NCBI GenBank assembly: GCA_041946965.1
Contig: JBHGBM010000022.1
Location: forward strand, 1-64,000
Source of the DNA: JBHGBM01 sp041946965
GTDB taxonomy: Bacteria > Acidobacteriota > Terriglobia > Bryobacterales > Bryobacteraceae
Length of the DNA: 64,000 nucleotides
Direction: 5' to 3'
The position numbers were made by a program, and so were the translations under genes. Below, piece by piece: positions 60,816-64,000 of the stretch; position 1 is the first letter of the stretch; each line of letters starts with the position of its first letter. The notes under the pieces are model-generated. The model was not told the origin of the DNA. It did not search any database and worked only from the letters and a program-made list of their open reading frames with translations.

Positions 60816-63638
60816 TTAGACATGGGCCGGGCAGCCCACCAGGACGAACGGCGCCCAGTAGTAGGGGTGCGGATAGCGTTCCCGCAGCTCCGCCATAGCC
60901 TGCCGCAGCGCGTCCGCCGAGCCGGCGGCCGAGCCCAACCGGGCGTAGAACAGCTCCATGAATTCGGCAGTGCTCCTGTCGTTTACGTCCCACAGCGTCA
61001 CCAGTACCGAACGCGCCCCGGCGTACAGCAGGCCGCGCACCAGGCCTAGCAGTTCGTCGCCGCCCACCACGACGTTCAACCCGGTGCCGCAGCCGCTCAG
61101 CGAAACCAGTTCTGCTCCAAGTCGTAACTGATACAAATCAAATAGAGTTAACTGCGAGTCCCCAAGCCGGATGGAGGAGAACATGGGGTTGTCCTGGCGA
61201 AACAGGCCGTGGGTGGCGATGTGGATGAAGCGGCTCTCCGCTCCATGTTCCCGGAGCCGGGCCTCGCTGGCCTGCGGCCCCAGATACAGGCGAGCCCCGG
61301 GCAGGGCACGGGCCACCGCCTCGCCTTCCTCGCGGATGAACGGCGCCAGGGCGTCCGGCACCGCCAGCACCAGCGAACCGCCCCCCGCGCGAGGCGGCTT
61401 GCGCGCGCACAGCGCGTAGACGCTCGCGCTGGGAGCGTAGGAAACGGCAAACTCGTCGGCCAGGTAGCGTTGGCCGTCCCAAAGCGCGTGAAACGGAAGG
61501 TAGTGCAGGAAGCCGTGTGGCGCCACCACCAGGCTGCCGCCGTCCATTTCGCGGCGCACCGGTGCCACCAGCCGGCGGTAGAGCTCACTCAGGTGCTCCC
61601 GGGTGGCGGATTCGAGCGCCGGCCCGAAAGTCCGTATGTAGCGCCCGCCCAGGCGGAACTTGGAAAGCTGGAACCGCAGCAGGCGGAAGGCGTCCCGCAC
61701 CGGCGCGGCGGGGCCCAGCGGCACGATCCGCAGCCGGCCGCGTCCCACCAGGCAGGCGTACATGGCCTCCCGCGCCAGGTAGTACTCCAGGAGCAGCGTG
61801 CCGGGCGGCAGGCTGGCCTGGATGACCTCCAGGTCCACGGTCTGGGCGTTCTGCAACGCCATGAACTCGTGGTCGGCCGACTGCATCTCGCCGAAGGCGT
61901 GGGCCAGTTCGTCCTCGTAGTGGCGCGCCCGCCGCCTCAGCGTCTCCACCTGCCCGGGACCGCCCCCGCGGGTCTCCCGCAGTTCGATCTGCCGGTAGGA
62001 CCAGTTCAGCTCCTGCCGCAACTGTCCGATGCGCCCCGCCACGGGGCTGGAGACGGTGGCCGGCAGCGCATGGGCGCGGAACGCGATCAGGTCCGCGAGG
62101 CTGCGCGATTTGGCCTGCTCGATGTAGCCGAAGGCGGCGCGCGGTTCCTCCAGCGACATCTCCACCAGGCTCTCGTAGACCGCCAGCTTGTCCTTGAGAA
62201 ACGCGATCTTCAGCTCTTCGCCGCGCAGGTTGCTGCGCAGGCTCTCCAGGCGGACGTGCGCTTTGCGAAACGCGTCCAGCGCCTGCTCGCGGTTGCCCCG
62301 GGCCTCTTCCACGCACCCCAGCACGAACCAGCCCTGGTATTCGAGCGCCGGCGCGGCGGCGGACTCGGCGCGTTGGAGCGCCGACCGGGCGCGGCCGGCG
62401 GCACGGTCGAGGCGTCCGGCTTCGATATCGAGGCGGGCTAGCAGCAGCTCGCAGACCGCCGCCTTGCCGCCGAGGGAAGAGGCGGAGAAGAACTGGAACG
62501 CCGCGCGGCACAGGCGCCGGGCGGCCTGAAACCTGCACGCCTGGTAGAGCACCAGCGCCTTGTACAGGTCCATCAAGGCCGGCCAGACGCGGTTGCCCTC
62601 CTTCACAAACTGGCCGCGGGCGTCGGCGAACAGTTCCACCGCCCGGTCCGTGCGGCCCTGGTGGCTGGCGGCGATGGCCAGAAACGCGGTGGCCTTGGCC
62701 GCCTCGTAACCCAGTCCGAGCTGGCTGAAACGCTCCAGGGCGCGGGCCGCCAGCTCCTCGCCGTCTTCGCTCAGGTTCAGCTCCAGGTACATCTCGGCCT
62801 GGTCCAGGTCGCAGAGCGCCTGGTGGTAGTGGTCGTCGAGGCGCTTGCAGTGCTCTCGGGCCTGCCGGTAGAGTTCGATCGAGCGGGCGTACTCGCCGCG
62901 CAGGTAGTAGAGGTAGGCGATGTTGTAATCGGCCTCCGCCACCAGCAGCGGCATGCCGTGGCGGCCGCACCACTCGCGCGCCTCGCGGTAGTGCTGGAGC
63001 GCGCGCTCGAAATCGTTCAGGCTTATGGCGCACACCGCCATGTTGCTGAGCGCTGCGGCGATGTCGGAGGGCGTGCCGCTTTCCAGGAACTGGAGATACG
63101 CGCGCTGGTACAGTGCCTGGGCCTCCTCGAAGCGGTCCTGGCGGTAGAGGATGTTGCCCGCGTTGGAATCCAGGCGCGCCAGCCGCAGGCGGTCTCCCTG
63201 GCGCTCGAAGATTTCGCGCGCCCGCGCCGCCCATTCGAGCGCCTGGGGATAGCGGCCCAGGTAGATGAGCGTGTGCAGCGCGCCGCTCAGGGTGCGCCCC
63301 ACGTCGGTCTCGCGTCCCAGCCGCTCCAGGATGGCGAGCGCCGCCTCGTAGCGTTCCAGCGCCCGGGCGTATTTTCCGCGCGCGTAGAGCACGTGGCCGG
63401 TGGCCCGCTGGGCCTGCGCGCGGCAATACTCGTCGCGCATGCGGCCGGAGAGCCAACGCGCCGCCTGCGCCAGGTGGCCGGCCTGCTGCAAATCCACGCG
63501 AGTCAGCTTGACCACTTCCTCGTAGAGGGCATCCACCAGCGCGGGCGTGTGCAGCTCCGGCCAGGCCTCCGCCAGCGCCCGGCGCGCGTTCGCGTCGGGT
63601 TCGTTCGCCAGGGCTTTGACCAGCTCGGCGGCGTCCAT
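60816..63638 (-). CDS. TPR-CHAT protein (caspase-like cysteine protease)
   Basis: This 940-aa cytoplasmic protein has about a dozen tetratricopeptide-like helix pairs in residues 40-560 (LYARGKYARALERYEAALA, LYYLRGEYARSIELYRQA, QGRTDRAVELFADARGQF), a helical linker and a CHAT domain from about 640. The caspase-type dyad is present: His810 in IHIATHGLF and Cys850 in LVSLSGCGTGLN. CHAT-TPR proteins are activated by a bound signal and cleave specific partner proteins. ATG 63638 shares one base with the sigma-factor stop codon, so the two are co-translated. The zinc-finger protein encoded downstream is the obvious candidate substrate, by inference. Confidence 0.93.
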   Translation of the reverse strand: MDAAELVKALANEPDANARRALAEAWPELHTPALVDALYEEVVKLTRVDLQQAGHLAQAARWLSGRMRDEYCRAQAQRATGHVLYARGKYARALERYEAALAILERLGRETDVGRTLSGALHTLIYLGRYPQALEWAARAREIFERQGDRLRLARLDSNAGNILYRQDRFEEAQALYQRAYLQFLESGTPSDIAAALSNMAVCAISLNDFERALQHYREAREWCGRHGMPLLVAEADYNIAYLYYLRGEYARSIELYRQAREHCKRLDDHYHQALCDLDQAEMYLELNLSEDGEELAARALERFSQLGLGYEAAKATAFLAIAASHQGRTDRAVELFADARGQFVKEGNRVWPALMDLYKALVLYQACRFQAARRLCRAAFQFFSASSLGGKAAVCELLLARLDIEAGRLDRAAGRARSALQRAESAAAPALEYQGWFVLGCVEEARGNREQALDAFRKAHVRLESLRSNLRGEELKIAFLKDKLAVYESLVEMSLEEPRAAFGYIEQAKSRSLADLIAFRAHALPATVSSPVAGRIGQLRQELNWSYRQIELRETRGGGPGQVETLRRRARHYEDELAHAFGEMQSADHEFMALQNAQTVDLEVIQASLPPGTLLLEYYLAREAMYACLVGRGRLRIVPLGPAAPVRDAFRLLRFQLSKFRLGGRYIRTFGPALESATREHLSELYRRLVAPVRREMDGGSLVVAPHGFLHYLPFHALWDGQRYLADEFAVSYAPSASVYALCARKPPRAGGGSLVLAVPDALAPFIREEGEAVARALPGARLYLGPQASEARLREHGAESRFIHIATHGLFRQDNPMFSSIRLGDSQLTLFDLYQLRLGAELVSLSGCGTGLNVVVGGDELLGLVRGLLYAGARSVLVTLWDVNDRSTAEFMELFYARLGSAAGSADALRQAMAELRERYPHPYYWAPFVLVGCPAHV

Positions 63639-64000
63639 CAGAACCCCGCCTCTTCCAGAAGCTGCTGGAGGCGTTTCAGGCAGCGCCCGCGGATGAACCC
63701 GATCGAGCCCGTCGCCAGCCCCAGCCGCCGCGCCACCTCGGCGTAGGGGAGCGCGGGGGTCTCGTAAAACAGCAGGCGGATCATCTCCCGGCAGCGCGGG
63801 GAGAGCTTCGCGACCGTTTCCCGCAGAATCTGTTCGCGCTCGGCTTCCTCGAGCAGTTCCGGCGGCACGGCCAGCGTTTCGGCCACTTTCTCCGGATCGG
63901 TTCCATCCGTGCCGGCCGTGACGGCCTGCTTCTGCTTCCAGTGGTAGCACTTGTGCGTGGTCACGCTGATCAGCCAGGAACGCAGCGAGCCGGCTTTGCG
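63638..64000 (-). CDS. ECF-type sigma factor (5' end outside window)
   Basis: The visible 120 residues run from the window edge to the stop at 63638. They include the end of region 2 (AGSLRSWLISVTTHKCYHWKQ) and region 4 (LSPRCREMIRLLFYETPALPYAEVARRLGLATGS), where a helix-turn-helix recognises the -35 element. The upstream part lies beyond base 64000, so the true start is unseen. It is followed by the TPR-CHAT gene with a one-base overlap. A zinc-finger anti-sigma-like protein is encoded two genes downstream. Confidence 0.88.
   Translation of the reverse strand, partial: RKAGSLRSWLISVTTHKCYHWKQKQAVTAGTDGTDPEKVAETLAVPPELLEEAEREQILRETVAKLSPRCREMIRLLFYETPALPYAEVARRLGLATGSIGFIRGRCLKRLQQLLEEAGF

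Noticed and set aside
58554..64000. Type III-E CRISPR-like system around the TPR-CHAT gene
   Set aside because: No gRAMP/cas gene, spacer array or Csx30-like gene is visible in the window; only the CHAT/sigma parallel remains.

Overview
The window looks like chromosomal DNA of an Acidobacteriota member, most likely of the Solibacter/Bryobacter type. This is inferred from the high-GC coding, three Oar-like outer-membrane receptors (two with an N-terminal carboxypeptidase-regulatory domain), a serine/threonine kinase fused to a PD40-type beta-propeller, many secreted glycan-active enzymes, two MFS/spermidine-synthase fusions and large multiheme cytochromes. No tRNA, rRNA, CRISPR array, transposase or phage gene was recognised.

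Layout. 1-3.1 kb (minus): MacB-like ABC ATPase (cut by the window edge), MacA-like adaptor and accA. 3.2-4.2 kb: a DUF892 ferritin-like protein and an 'MCDYSL' protein. 4.4-13.8 kb: an Oar-like receptor behind a near-consensus promoter, a two-domain CE15-like esterase and a second, convergent receptor. 13.8-17.6 kb: metallophosphoesterase, GntR/FCD regulator, Tat-exported class V aminotransferase and a CBM9-like protein. 17.7-20.4 kb: kinase/beta-propeller. 20.5-24.9 kb: two translationally coupled cytochrome b/multiheme cytochrome c fusions with 9 and 19 CXXCH sites. 25-27.4 kb: a secreted propeller protein and a Tat-type aldo/keto reductase. 27.5-31.5 kb: a sigma-54-type promoter in front of a four-subunit 2-oxoacid:ferredoxin oxidoreductase, followed by an isocitrate dehydrogenase gene with a large internal deletion and frameshift.

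31.5-37.1 kb (minus): PilZ, ASH-like, Ig-like and PP2C proteins and a third Oar-like protein. 37.2-42.8 kb: orphan Hsp70 with a long C-terminal extension, small monoheme cytochrome, MFS/spermidine synthase, metallophosphoesterase. 42.8-45.7 kb (minus): a coiled-coil protein, a 50-aa membrane protein, a MamK/ParM-like actin and a membrane-anchored amidase, which look like one cytoskeleton/cell-wall operon. 45.9-58.3 kb: Uup-like ABC-F, a secreted unknown, a tandem beta-domain protein, GH29 fucosidase, a receiver lacking its phospho-Asp, alpha/beta hydrolase, acyl-CoA carboxylase genes (carrier, small subunit, carboxyltransferase), a second MFS/spermidine synthase and a GH5-like glycosidase.

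58.5-64 kb (minus): ECF sigma factor (cut by the edge), TPR-CHAT protease, a possible 30-aa membrane peptide, a zinc-finger anti-sigma-like protein and a subtilisin zymogen carrying three copies of QSTVAILD. I regard this sigma/protease cassette, with the actin/amidase operon and the 28-heme pair, as the best candidates for an undescribed system. A dispersed intergenic repeat occurs at three sites (about 17.6, 49.2 and 58.35 kb).
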